Origin: Agromyces ramosus
GTDB taxonomy: Bacteria > Actinomycetota > Actinomycetes > Actinomycetales > Microbacteriaceae
NCBI RefSeq assembly: GCF_030817175.1
Contig: NZ_JAUSYY010000001.1
Location: 1,674,001 to 1,738,000, forward strand
Reading direction: 5' to 3'
Length of the DNA: 64,000 nucleotides
Shown here in pieces: positions 1 through 9,037 of this stretch (position 1 is the first letter of the stretch; each line of letters opens with the position of its first letter). The position numbers and the translations under genes are program-made. The notes under the pieces were generated by a model that saw only the letters and a program-made list of their open reading frames with translations, searched no databases and was not told the DNA's origin.

Positions 1-1
1 G

Positions 2-1651
2 AGCCACGACGGCGACATCACCGTCTTCCCGCAGTGGCCGACAGATCGTTCGGCCGAATTCCATCGCCTGCGTGCCTACGGCGCATTCCTGGTGAGTTCG
101 GCGTACGCGAACGGCAACGTCTCGTACATCGACGTCACGAGCGAGAAGGGCAAGACCGCCTCAGTGGTGAGCCCGTGGTTGGCGGGAAGTGCCGCGGTCA
201 TCGACCAGACCACCGGTCTGCCGGTCGACACGACGGTCGTCGGGCAGAAGCTCACCTTCGACACCGAGACGGGTCACACGTATCGCATCGCGCCGTCGGC
301 GGCGATCACCGCGGTCGACATCACCGAGCGGGCAACCGTGACCGCGGGCAGTGTCGCGGGTGCCGGGTATGAGTCTGACAAGGCCGTGGATGGGCGCCTT
401 GGCGTCAACCTCGGCTGGAAGAGCTCCACCCTCTCGGGGAGATGGCTCCAGTTCGACTTCGGCACGGACGCCACAGTGTCGCGTTGGGTCGTGAAGCACG
501 CTGCCGACGGCGGAGAGGCGCCGTGGCTGAACACCCGCGACTTCACGCTCCAATGGAGCGCGGACGGCTCAACCTGGTCTGCTGTCGACAGCGTCACCGA
601 CAACGTGAGCTCGGTCACGAACCGGCCGGTCGCCGCCACCACGGCGCGCTACTTCAGAATCGACGTATCGACAGCGAATCAGACGGTGGACACACCGGCG
701 AATCCGAACGATACCGCGCTGGATACGATCGCTCGCATCCAGGAGATCGAGCTGTACGGGCAGGTGGCGAGCGCGCCGGCAACCCCCACCAATCTGGCGA
801 GGGGCAAGATGGCGGCATCCGACAGCGATTTCAGCACCGGCACGGTGGCGGCGAAGGCCGTCGATGGAGCATCGGCGAACGCGAACACCGACAAGTGGGC
901 ATCGACGCGCACGGCGGGCGACCACTGGTTGTCAGTGGACCTCGGGGGCACCTATCCGATCAACCGATGGGTGGTGAAGCATGCCAGCACGATGGGAGAG
1001 ACCAGCACCTTCAACACGAAGAACTTCCGGCTCCAGGTCAAAGACGTTGGAGGGGTCTGGCAGGACGTCGATACGGTGACGAACAACGTCGCGGCCATCA
1101 CCGATCGAAGCTTCGCCCCCGTGATGGCCCGCCATGTGCGCTTGTACATCACCACGCCCGCCCAAACCTCAGAGCTTGCCGCTCGCATCGGTGAGCTCGA
1201 GGTGTACGGCACCGCGCCCCGATTGACGAATGTCGCCCTCGGCAAACCTGCAACGGCGAGCACCTCCTACAACAACGGCCAGTCTGGAGAACGAGCCGTC
1301 GACGGGTACGAGTCGCTCGTCAGCGACAAGTGGATATCGGAACGAATCGCCGCGACGCATCAACTCGAGGTCGACCTGGGAACGACCTACGAGATCAGCC
1401 GCTGGGTGGTCAAGCACGCCGGATGGCTGGGCGAGACGGGCACCTTGAACACGAGAGACTTCAGTCTCCAAGTCAGCGTCGATGGTGAGCAGTGGGACAC
1501 ACCGGATGCCGTCGTGTCCAACATCTCCGGCATCACCGATCGCACCTTCTCTGCGGTGACGGCACGGTATGTGCGACTGGTCATCACCAAGCCGGCACAG
1601 TCGACGGAGCTCGCGGCTCGAGTCGCGGAACTGGAGATCTACGGCACGTGA
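2..1651 (+). CDS. Secreted glycoside hydrolase, C-terminal part, with three F5/8 type C (CBM32-like) modules (5' partial)
   Basis: The gene enters from the left edge in frame 2 and ends with TGA. The first ~95 residues (motifs FPQWPTDR, LRAYGAFLVSS, SEKG) resemble the C-terminal beta-sandwich of an (alpha/alpha)6-type glycoside hydrolase; the catalytic domain lies outside the window, so the family cannot be fixed. Three tandem discoidin-like modules follow at about 355-770, 795-1210 and 1228-1648. Each has the N-terminal AVDG motif, a central RWVVKHA motif and an ending close to EIELYG, which marks carbohydrate-binding galactose-binding-like folds. The product is probably exported and acts on a polymeric or host glycan. 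It faces the minus-strand sugar cluster tail to tail, so it likely supplies sugars to it. Module calls are firm; the enzyme type is inferred. Confidence 0.8.
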   Translation, partial: SHDGDITVFPQWPTDRSAEFHRLRAYGAFLVSSAYANGNVSYIDVTSEKGKTASVVSPWLAGSAAVIDQTTGLPVDTTVVGQKLTFDTETGHTYRIAPSAAITAVDITERATVTAGSVAGAGYESDKAVDGRLGVNLGWKSSTLSGRWLQFDFGTDATVSRWVVKHAADGGEAPWLNTRDFTLQWSADGSTWSAVDSVTDNVSSVTNRPVAATTARYFRIDVSTANQTVDTPANPNDTALDTIARIQEIELYGQVASAPATPTNLARGKMAASDSDFSTGTVAAKAVDGASANANTDKWASTRTAGDHWLSVDLGGTYPINRWVVKHASTMGETSTFNTKNFRLQVKDVGGVWQDVDTVTNNVAAITDRSFAPVMARHVRLYITTPAQTSELAARIGELEVYGTAPRLTNVALGKPATASTSYNNGQSGERAVDGYESLVSDKWISERIAATHQLEVDLGTTYEISRWVVKHAGWLGETGTLNTRDFSLQVSVDGEQWDTPDAVVSNISGITDRTFSAVTARYVRLVITKPAQSTELAARVAELEIYGT

Positions 1652-1690
1652 CGCTCGTGCGGCGCTCACGGCCGCCCGAGCAGACGCGAA

Positions 1691-1724
1691 CACCCCGGCC
1701 CCCGCGGTAGCGGGAGCCGGGGTG
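1691..1724. terminator. Bidirectional hairpin terminator between convergent genes
   Basis: Arms CACCCCGGC (1691-1699) and GCCGGGGTG (1716-1724) are perfectly complementary, with an inner CCCGC/GCGGG pairing. It lies 40 bp after the hydrolase stop and 17 bp before the convergent membrane gene stop. There is no clear T-run, which is common in high-GC actinobacteria. Confidence 0.6.
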
Positions 1725-1740
1725 TGTGGTGCACGGTGCG

Positions 1741-2109
1741 TCAGCCGCGGAAGAACTCGTTCGCGCGCGCCGAGTAGAGCAGCACCAGGCCGATGAGGGC
1801 GAGCAGGCCGGTGATGATCGCCGACCAGATCTGCCCGGGGATGGCGATCGCCACGTAGATGGCCCACCCGAGGTTCAGGACGAACACGATCGTCGCGAGG
1901 ATGCGCGCGAAGTTGTTGCCGCGCAGCAACCCGATGCCGACGAGGATCGTGATCACGCCGATCACGATCTGGACCCAGGCCGCGGTAGTGACCGCTGCGT
2001 CAGCGGGTCCCGCGGTGAGCAGGAGGATGCCGGCGATCAGGGCGAGCAACCCGTTGATCCAGGCGATGACGGCGACGAGGGTGACCCCTCCGGGACGCGG
2101 ACCAGCCAC
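1741..2109 (-). CDS. DUF7144-type small membrane protein
   Basis: A 122-residue protein with four predicted membrane helices (AWINGLLALIAGILLL, IVIGVITILVGIGLL, ATIVFVLNLGWAIYVAI, SAIITGLLALIGLVLLY) and the short polar tail SARANEFFRG. This pattern is typical of the actinobacterial DUF7144 family, whose function is unknown. I chose the GTG at 2109 because GAAGGAG stands 5 nt before it. The more upstream ATG at 2127 would place this ribosome site inside the coding region and has no good site of its own. It is monocistronic, separated from the next minus-strand gene by about 150 bp. Confidence 0.75.
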   Translation of the reverse strand: MAGPRPGGVTLVAVIAWINGLLALIAGILLLTAGPADAAVTTAAWVQIVIGVITILVGIGLLRGNNFARILATIVFVLNLGWAIYVAIAIPGQIWSAIITGLLALIGLVLLYSARANEFFRG

Positions 2110-2204
2110 GATGACTCCTTCGATCATTGGAAGAGCAGTTCGCTCACCGTACTGCTCGGTCAGCTGCGCCGTCCATCACCTTTCTGTGCGCCATCGACTG
2201 CGCC

Positions 2205-2219
2205 CGCGGTGCCACCGCG
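2205..2219 (-). terminator. Weak hairpin after the sugar-locus mutarotase-like gene
   Basis: CGCGGT/ACCGCG arms around a 3-nt loop, 45 bp beyond the stop at 2264 on the minus strand. It is the only symmetrical element in the 154-bp gap 2110-2263. The stem is short and there is no T-tract, so this is a tentative terminator. Confidence 0.3.
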
Positions 2220-2263
2220 CCTTCGGTGATGGGCATGGCCCGAGAGCGGGAACCGCGGCTGGG

Positions 2264-3238
2264 TCACCCGCTCCAGGTGACCGCGCCCTCCGCATCCACT
2301 CCGACGATCTGCTGGTCGGGCACCGTCGGGACGATGGCCAGGCGGACCCAGCTCGTGCGCCGCTCCTGGGCACCGAGCAGGATCTCCTCGTTGCGCTGTT
2401 CGGCACCGACGACCCCGTCGTCCACCGACGAGGAGCACGGCTCGATGCCCAGGAGGCGCGAGGCGCCGAACCACGGAAACTCCGCGCCTCCGATCTCCAT
2501 CCACAACCAGGCGAACGGATGCACCGCGCCGTTCCAGCTGACACCGACGCTGAACCCCGGCTCGTTCTCCGTGAGACCCGCCCAGCTCTCCGTGCCGGTG
2601 TGCACGGTCATGAATCGCTCGCGTGACTCCTGGGGAATCGTCTCGAGGTCGACGTCGCCGGCTCCGGTCACCGTGGGCCACGTTCCGACCGAGCCTGGCG
2701 CGAGGTCGCCGAGCTCCGGATCGAAGTCGACGGCGGTGCGGAACGACCGGCCGCGCGGAAGCTGGATCACCGCGCCGGGGACCGCGTCGAGGATGAGATG
2801 CTCGCCCCAGCAGACGGGAGTCTCACGTGCTTCCAGGTTCTCGATGGTGCTGGTCACGAGCACGGTGTTCCCGTCGAGCCGTGCGGAGCGGGTCATCCGG
2901 ACCCCGATCACCGAGGTGCACGACATGGTGACCTCGTCGTCACCCTGTCGCGTGATCTCCCATTCCGACCGCATGAGGTCGCCGTGGAACGGCAGACGGG
3001 TGTCGTGCACGCGACTCGCTCGGCCGACGTTCGGGAAGAGGACATGCCAGCCGCCAGGGTAGTCGCGCAGGAGCGTGATCCGGTCGTCGGTGGCGTCGAC
3101 GTCGGTGGGCGTCGAACCCTGCACGGGCCAGGTTCGCCGGCCGAGCACATTCGCCCCGTCGTGGCGTCCGATGTGCGCGATGACGCCTTGGTGCGGATTG
3201 ACGACCGCGACGATGGCCTCGTTGCGGAGCTCGATCAT
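2264..3238 (-). CDS. Galactose-mutarotase-like (aldose epimerase fold) protein
   Basis: A 324-residue cytosolic protein (no signal peptide) with the beta-supersandwich pattern of aldose 1-epimerase-like proteins: an early PHQGVIAHIG segment, central CWGEHLILDA with a His-Glu pair, and a C-terminal NPE/GIEPCSS-type segment. Such proteins interconvert sugar anomers or bind sugars. The start ATG overlaps the stop of the upstream GH38-like gene as ATGA (3235-3238), so the two are translationally coupled and probably act on the same substrate. Exact sugar specificity cannot be read from the sequence. Confidence 0.7.
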   Translation of the reverse strand: MIELRNEAIVAVVNPHQGVIAHIGRHDGANVLGRRTWPVQGSTPTDVDATDDRITLLRDYPGGWHVLFPNVGRASRVHDTRLPFHGDLMRSEWEITRQGDDEVTMSCTSVIGVRMTRSARLDGNTVLVTSTIENLEARETPVCWGEHLILDAVPGAVIQLPRGRSFRTAVDFDPELGDLAPGSVGTWPTVTGAGDVDLETIPQESRERFMTVHTGTESWAGLTENEPGFSVGVSWNGAVHPFAWLWMEIGGAEFPWFGASRLLGIEPCSSSVDDGVVGAEQRNEEILLGAQERRTSWVRLAIVPTVPDQQIVGVDAEGAVTWSG

Positions 3239-5682
3239 GCGGGCACGTCGGCGGCGGGCGCCGGAAGGGCACCTGAGCCGTCGGGCCGCCCACCCGTCGT
3301 GATCGGCCAGACGAGAGGCGGCTGGCGGAGCGCACGCGCCTGACGCTGGACGGCTTCGAGATCCGCCGTCGGCGCCGTCACCAGGCCGTAGGCGAGCGAG
3401 ATCCTGCCCGGCTGCAGTTTCGCGTAGTTCGTGTCCCAGTAGTTGTTGACCGGCCAGGCGAGCATCAGGGGATTCTCGGGCCGAGGGATCGAATCGAGCG
3501 GGGGCCCGAAGTGGAAGTCGCCGAACTGCACCATCGGCGCATCCGGGGTCAACAGCGCGACCATTCCGTCGTCGTCCCACATCGCGGCGAGCGATTCGGT
3601 GGTCGCCCAGTTCCGGCAGGCGCCGGGGATCTGGTCGGCGTCGAGCTCGACGAGCTGTCCTGCGGTGTCGAAGGCGGCTCGCCAGCCGGCCTTCATGGCC
3701 AGCGGGAGCGCGAAGTAGAAGCCCTGCGGCGACTCTTCGGGCGCGAGCTCCATCTCGATCTGCACGCCGATGACCGGCTCATCGGCGTGGAACGTGAACC
3801 GCTGCACGAGGCTGAGCAGTCCGGGGGCGTCGAGTCGACGTTCGAAGGTGATGCCCTCGGCCGATTCCGTCACGGCGCAGGCCGTTACCCGCGTTGCGCG
3901 CTCACGAATCACCGCCCAGGGCTTCCAGCACGACTCGTCGAACTTCTCGCGCATCATGTCGCGGTCGTAGTACGCGAAGCGGGTGCCGTCGACGAGGGAG
4001 TCCGGCCGCTCGCGAACGAAGGAGAACAGGTCGAACCCGCTCGCGAGATCGAGCAGCTCACGCTGCTGGAACCGGTCGATCAACGACAGGATGCGCCCGG
4101 TGGCCGGATCGTACTCCAGCACGTGCCACGGCGATTCGATCCTGCCGGTGCGACGGAGATCTCCGGTACTGGCGACGCCATTCGCCTCCCAGCGGGTGCC
4201 CGCTCGGCTCAGGACCTCGTGCGTGACGGTGCGCCCGCCGTCGTCGGCTGGCGGAAGGTCGTCGAGGGAGATGCTGCGCCAGGAGTACGGCTCGAGCCGG
4301 ATCGGCCCGAAGCACTTCGCATCATGCCCCGGATACTCGTGTCCCCATGGGCGGCGGTTGAAGAACATGCGACTCGGGCGGTAGGTGCGCTCCAACGGCT
4401 CACCCGGTTCGGGGAACCATGCAGCGGGAAGCTGCGGGCGAATCGTGACGGTGTCGGGGCCCGGGTTCGCGAGCAGGACACCCTTGACGCCCCGATCGGC
4501 GACCGGGTTGCCCGCGAGCCGTTCCAGCCCGTCCATCAGGGCGAACGAGGCGAACTCGTGCCCTTCGTGCGCCATGGCGGCCTTCAGGATCTCACCGGTC
4601 TGGGCTTGAGGGTGCGACGGGCTGGTGTCCCAGTGACCCCACGTGTGCTCGTCGTACAGGTCGATGCTGTCGCGCGCGCGCTGCAACACGGGGTGCTCGG
4701 CGCCCGCGGTGAGCCGTTCGGCGGCGGCGAGCATCGGCTTCGCCCGCTGGTTGACGGCGGTGGCGATGGGGGTGCTGGCGTAGCCATGGCTCCAGTACTC
4801 GGTCCAGTCGCCCCGCACGACCGGCAGCTTCCCGGAGGGCACGGCGAGCGCGCGCTCGCGAAGGTCGTCGAACGTCGCGTACCGGATGCGCGGCCCGACT
4901 CCTGCCTCGTTCCACCGCTGGATCAGGTTGGGCAGGTAGGGGTTCGGTGGTGCGTTGTCCCACATCACCGGCGAGGCGGTGCTCGTGAGGTAGACGAAGT
5001 CGAGGCCGTACCCGCGCCGTGTGAGGTGCGACGAGAGTTCAGCCCAGCCTTCCGCCATGCGGTCGACCGAGTCCTCCCAGGAATAGAAGTTCTGGTCGAA
5101 CATCGTGTAGTGGTGGCCGTTGAACACCCGAAGCTGCTGGCCCGAGGGCGTCTCCCACAGGAACATGCCCGGACGCGAGTCGAGCGGACGACCGAGGTAG
5201 GGGTTGACCCCCATGACGAGCAGGTCGACTCCGGCCTCGAGCAGGAGGTCGGACATCGGCCACGACACTCCGTTGACGTCGTGCTGGCAGGCCACCTGCA
5301 CCGGTCCGCCGAGGAACTGCTCGAGCTCGTCCTTGCCGTCGAGCAGTCGCCGGAGCCCCGCACGATCGGCGAGGCCACCCGCATGCCAGCGCAGGGCGCC
5401 GATGCCGATGCGTCCGGCTGCGAAGAGGCGCCGGAAGCGCCGGGCATCGGCCGGCGTCGCCTCCTTGAGCCAGCGGTAGACCGGCTCGGTCGCCTCGCAC
5501 GTCCACTTCGGCCGGCTGTCGTCGGGCAGATCACCCGTGCGCTCCAGCCAGTCGAGCGCTTGCGTGATGAACTCCTTCTGGAGTTCCCACACGATCGGCT
5601 GGGAGTGGGTGTACCCGACGTCCAAGTGACTGTGTTGCAGCACGAGGATCTCGTCGATGGTCAACGACGGTGTCGAATCCAT
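3235..5682 (-). CDS. GH38-like (alpha-mannosidase fold, DUF5054-type) glycosidase
   Basis: An 815-residue protein without signal peptide. The N-terminal motif HSHLDVGYTH (residues 17-26, with D21) and the later QHDVNG (H134-D135) match the metal-binding and nucleophile regions of the GH38 catalytic domain. The rest looks like the long beta-rich C-terminal region of such enzymes. The DUF5054 subgroup is a GH38 relative of uncertain activity. It probably cleaves imported oligosaccharides in the cytosol. It lies between the coupled mutarotase-like gene and the broken amidohydrolase and likely belongs to the same transcript. Alpha-mannosidase activity is inference from the fold. Confidence 0.75.
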   Translation of the reverse strand: MDSTPSLTIDEILVLQHSHLDVGYTHSQPIVWELQKEFITQALDWLERTGDLPDDSRPKWTCEATEPVYRWLKEATPADARRFRRLFAAGRIGIGALRWHAGGLADRAGLRRLLDGKDELEQFLGGPVQVACQHDVNGVSWPMSDLLLEAGVDLLVMGVNPYLGRPLDSRPGMFLWETPSGQQLRVFNGHHYTMFDQNFYSWEDSVDRMAEGWAELSSHLTRRGYGLDFVYLTSTASPVMWDNAPPNPYLPNLIQRWNEAGVGPRIRYATFDDLRERALAVPSGKLPVVRGDWTEYWSHGYASTPIATAVNQRAKPMLAAAERLTAGAEHPVLQRARDSIDLYDEHTWGHWDTSPSHPQAQTGEILKAAMAHEGHEFASFALMDGLERLAGNPVADRGVKGVLLANPGPDTVTIRPQLPAAWFPEPGEPLERTYRPSRMFFNRRPWGHEYPGHDAKCFGPIRLEPYSWRSISLDDLPPADDGGRTVTHEVLSRAGTRWEANGVASTGDLRRTGRIESPWHVLEYDPATGRILSLIDRFQQRELLDLASGFDLFSFVRERPDSLVDGTRFAYYDRDMMREKFDESCWKPWAVIRERATRVTACAVTESAEGITFERRLDAPGLLSLVQRFTFHADEPVIGVQIEMELAPEESPQGFYFALPLAMKAGWRAAFDTAGQLVELDADQIPGACRNWATTESLAAMWDDDGMVALLTPDAPMVQFGDFHFGPPLDSIPRPENPLMLAWPVNNYWDTNYAKLQPGRISLAYGLVTAPTADLEAVQRQARALRQPPLVWPITTGGRPDGSGALPAPAADVPA

Positions 5683-5718
5683 GGCGGGCGCCTTTCGGAA
5701 TTGAGGTGGTCTTGCGTG

Positions 5719-6455
5719 CTAGTGACGAAGCGCATAGGTGCGAACCGCGGTCGCGAAGAGGATGTCGTCCTGCTGCTCCGGTGCGAGGTGCGAGGTGACC
5801 TCGCGCTGTGCGCTCCACACGCCGGCGCCGTGCTGAGGCCCGAGAGTTTCACGAAGAGGTTCGGTCGCACGGCGCAGCCCGCGATCAGGCTCGCCCACGG
5901 TTCCCAGCCGCCATTCGCGATGTCGGGCCCCGCCAGGTGGTCGATGACGATCGTGAGCGACGGATGCCTCGCCGCGAGCTCCGGCAGGAGCTCGAGGTGC
6001 TCGGGCAGCACGCTCACGTAGTCGAGTGTGTACCCGTGCGCGCTGACGAGGTCGAGCGAGGTGGTGACGTCGGCGCGCAGGATCCACTCGGGGTCGTCAT
6101 ACGTATGGGTGAGCGCGCGGACACCGCGGATGATCGGGGTCGTCGAATACAGTTCGAGCGCCGCCCGAGCCTCATCCGGTCGATCGAGCGGGACCCAGCC
6201 GACCACTCCGTCGATGCCGGGCACGCACGACGCGATGCTCAGCATGTAGAACGTGTCCTCGTAGGTGTCGGCGGCCTGTACGAGTAGGGTCCCGGTGATT
6301 CCGGCCGCCACGATGTCGGCGGCCACGGCGCCGGGCCCGAAATCGGCGTGGAGCACGCCGTGCTCAGGCTGGATCCAGTCGTAGCGTCGCTCCGACAGCA
6401 TCCAAAGGTGCTGGTGGGTGTCGATCATCCGCAGGGGGACGTGCAGCCCGGTCAT
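5719..6455 (-). pseudogene. Amidohydrolase-2 family (fuconolactonase-like) gene with internal deletion and frame change
   Basis: The N-terminal ~205 residues are a good amidohydrolase-2 (TIM-barrel lactonase) start: MIDTHQHLW metal motif, GWVPLD, a GVRALTHTY segment, VIDHLAGP and NLFVKLSGL. After LSTAPA the frame breaks near 5817-5830 and the reading continues one frame over as VWSAQREVTSHLAPEQQDD...TYALRH, the normal family C-terminus. The segment that should carry the FGSDWP motif with its catalytic Asp is absent, roughly 50-70 codons by family comparison. So this is more than a one-base error. The start at 6455 has AAGGAG 6 nt upstream. If once intact, it would hydrolyse a sugar lactone such as L-fuconolactone or L-rhamnonolactone. 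Confidence 0.75.
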
Positions 6456-6481
6456 CCTCAACTCCTTGGTCTCCGGCATCG

Positions 6482-6805
6482 CTAGTCGAGGTGGAAGACT
6501 TCGGGCAACTCTTTCCACCACTCGCCGTCACGACGATCTTCCAACGGGCGCTGGAGCGGTTCGCAGAGCGCCCACCATTCACGGGTGGTCGGGTCCGCCG
6601 CCATCGCGGCCATGTCGGCTTCGAAGTCGTCTCCGACGTACTCCATGTACGCGAAGAGCAGCTCTCCATGCCGGAAGATCGAGTAGTTCGTGATGTTCGA
6701 CGCCGTCAGCCGTGCGAGCACGCCCGGCCAGACCTCCGCGTGCAGCCGCAGGTACTCGGCTGCGTTGTCGGCCGGGAGACCGATCACCGAGGCGATGCGT
6801 TTCAT
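6482..6805 (-). CDS. L-rhamnose/L-fucose mutarotase family protein (RhaM type)
   Basis: A 107-residue dimeric alpha+beta-barrel type protein. RLHAEVWPGVL places H22 where the catalytic His of RhaM sits; WWALCEPLQ and the C-terminal EVFHLD are family hallmarks, and the length is standard. It interconverts alpha and beta anomers of a 6-deoxyhexose. The ATG at 6805 is preceded by GAAAGG with 6-nt spacing. Its placement among a lactonase remnant and an enolase-superfamily dehydratase suggests a non-phosphorylative L-fucose or L-rhamnose route. Choice between the two sugars is inference. Confidence 0.85.
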   Translation of the reverse strand: MKRIASVIGLPADNAAEYLRLHAEVWPGVLARLTASNITNYSIFRHGELLFAYMEYVGDDFEADMAAMAADPTTREWWALCEPLQRPLEDRRDGEWWKELPEVFHLD

Positions 6806-6873
6806 GCTGGACCTTTCGTAAGGGGTGTTGTTTCACCGACGACGTTCGGAGATGTCGTCGTGGCCTGTCGCGT

Positions 6874-9007
6874 TCACTCGACCCGGTCGAACACGAGGAC
6901 GTCGGCGTCTGCGGCAACGGCCCAGGGCACGATGACCCCTGCGCTTCGGAGCGCTGCGCCACTGTGGAGTGAACCGTCGCTCCGAAGGCGGTAGTGCCGC
7001 GCCGGGTCGGCGGATGCGAGCCGGATACGCGTCACCGGCGGGATGCTCTGTTCGGAGATCGCGTCGGGGCCGGTGCGCTCGCGGCTGCTGTCGTAGGCCA
7101 AGATCACGATCCGGCCGTCGAGTTCCGCACCGGCGGCGTACTCGAGCGCGTAGCCATGGAGCGACGGCGTGGAGTGCCGGTACACGTCACCGTTGTGCAA
7201 CACCAGCCTGAGCTCGCGGTACAACGCGATCATCGACCGTGCGGTGGCGAGTTCGTCGGGCGTCCACCGGAGCAGGTCGACGCTGAGGCCGAGCACGCCC
7301 GCCATCGCGACGACGAACCTGAACTCCAGGGAGCACGGCGCCCGATCGAGCATGCCCTGCGCCGTGGTGACCCAGGACGACATGATCGCCGGAGGGTAGG
7401 CGCGGAGGAACCCGTCTTGCACGAGCAGGCGATCGCGGGGCGCGGTGGCGTCGCTCGCCCAGACCACGTCGACCAGGCCGAGGACCGCGTTGTCGGACCC
7501 GGCCCCCGCCGCCGGCGCACCCTTCGACGGTCACGTGCGGGAACTCCCGCCTGATCATCTCGAGCAACCGGTAGTACGCGTGCGTGTGCGCCAGCGACCA
7601 CTCGAACGACGGGCCGCCGCCGTGGGATCCCGGCGACGTGACCGGACGGGTCATGTCCCACTTCAGGTAGGTGATCGGGTGATCGGTGAGCAGCCGCCGG
7701 AGCGTCCGCTCGATCCACGAGTACGCCGCCGGATTGCCGAGGTCGAGCACGTACTGGCTCCGCACCGCCGCCTGCGGGAGGCCGTTCTCCTCGTAGACCC
7801 AGTTGGGGTGCTCGCGGAGCAGATCGCTGTCGGGGCTGACGCCCTCCGGTTCTATCCACAGGCCGAACCGCAGGCCCCGAGCGATGACCCGCTGACCGAA
7901 CGCAGCGAGCCCGTCAAGAAACGCACCGGGATCCGCGGTCCAGTCGCCCAGCCCCGAATTCCCGTCGATCCGCCCCGCGAACCAGCCGTCGTCGACGACG
8001 AAGACCTCCGCGCCGAGTTCCGCCGCGACATCCGCCAGTTCGAGCTGGTGATCCGCGCGGACGTCGAGCTCGGTCGCCTCCCAGGAGTTGTAGACCACCG
8101 GCCGGTGGTAGCCCGACGTGGAGCGCAGGACCTCCGTGCGCTGGTAGCGATGCCAGGCGCGGGCGAGCTCGTCGGGTCCGCCCGACGTGTGCAACGCGAG
8201 GATGCGGGGGCTCTCGATCTCCCGCCCCGGGGTCAGCACGAGCGTCGTGCCCTCGTCGTCCAAGCCGGCGGACACGCGCACGAGACCGTTCGGATGCGCC
8301 TCCGCTTGCATCGCCCACGAACCGCTCCAGGCGAGGGCGATGCCGAGGACACCCGCCGCGGGGTCCGGCTCGCCGTCGTGACCCAGGACGCGAACGCTCA
8401 TCGTCGGTGCGAAGAGATGACTCGTCAGCCCCTGCCGGCTCCCGATCCGCAACGTCCCGACCTCGAGGTCCACCGAACGGGGGAACATCTCACGGAGGTA
8501 TCCGCCCGCGAGATAGTCGATCCGCGCCCCAGCCGGAGCATTGATCGAGACGGCACCCGTGAACGCCCGCGCGAGACGGATCGGCTCGCCCGTCTCCCGG
8601 GCGTCTCGGAACACCACCCAGCGTTCGACGACATCTGACGAGCTCCGGGCACGGATGTGCTGCTCCACCTCGAGACCACGCTCGTCGGCGAATCTCACCG
8701 CCAGGTGGGTTCCTTCCGCACCCTCGTCGAATCGGTGGTCGACATACCGGAACCGCGAACCGCGCACCGCATCCGGGTACTCGACGATCAGCTCGCTCCC
8801 GTGCACGTTCCGCGTGCCCAGCGCGGCGAACTCCACCGGCGCGTAGTCGGCGAACGTCGACATGATGGGCGGCATCGACTGCGGCTCCCACGCCGGGACC
8901 AGGTCGGTCGCCGGCCCGAAATAGTCGAGCACGAGCACCGTGTCATCGAGGGCGAGGCTCACGGCATACGTCGAACGTGCGGTGTTGAGCACCCAACGGC
9001 TCGTCAT
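6874..9007 (-). pseudogene. GH36 alpha-galactosidase-like gene with a single-base frameshift
   Basis: Read together, two frames give a ~711-codon GH36 protein of normal length. The first frame (9007 to about 7505) carries the N-terminal beta-sandwich, the barrel motifs VVDDGWFAGR and LWIEPEGVSPDSDL, the nucleophile motif LKWDMTRPV and EGCAGGGGR. The second frame (from about 7500 to 6874) carries SDNAVLGLVDVVWASDATAPRDR, LQDGFLRAYPP-like text and the C-terminal sheet domain. The total span is 3n+1, so one extra base in the run GACCCGGCCCCCGCC (7497-7511) is enough to explain the break. It is probably a sequencing error in a GC homopolymer, or a very recent mutation. Predicted role: hydrolysis of alpha-galactosides or related sugars in the cytosol. 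Confidence 0.8.
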
Positions 9008-9037
9008 TGCTTCCTTCGTTCCGCTCAGCTCTGCAGG

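Noticed and set aside
3511..6021. An 836-codon open frame on the plus strand opposite the GH38-like gene
   Set aside because: It is antisense to a gene with clear catalytic motifs, shows only Arg/Ala/Gly/Val-rich text without domains, and arises from high GC at third positions.
7497..7511. Programmed ribosomal frameshift in the GH36 gene
   Set aside because: No slippery heptamer or downstream structure of the usual kind; the same one-base insertion appears in three unrelated genes, so an error is simpler.
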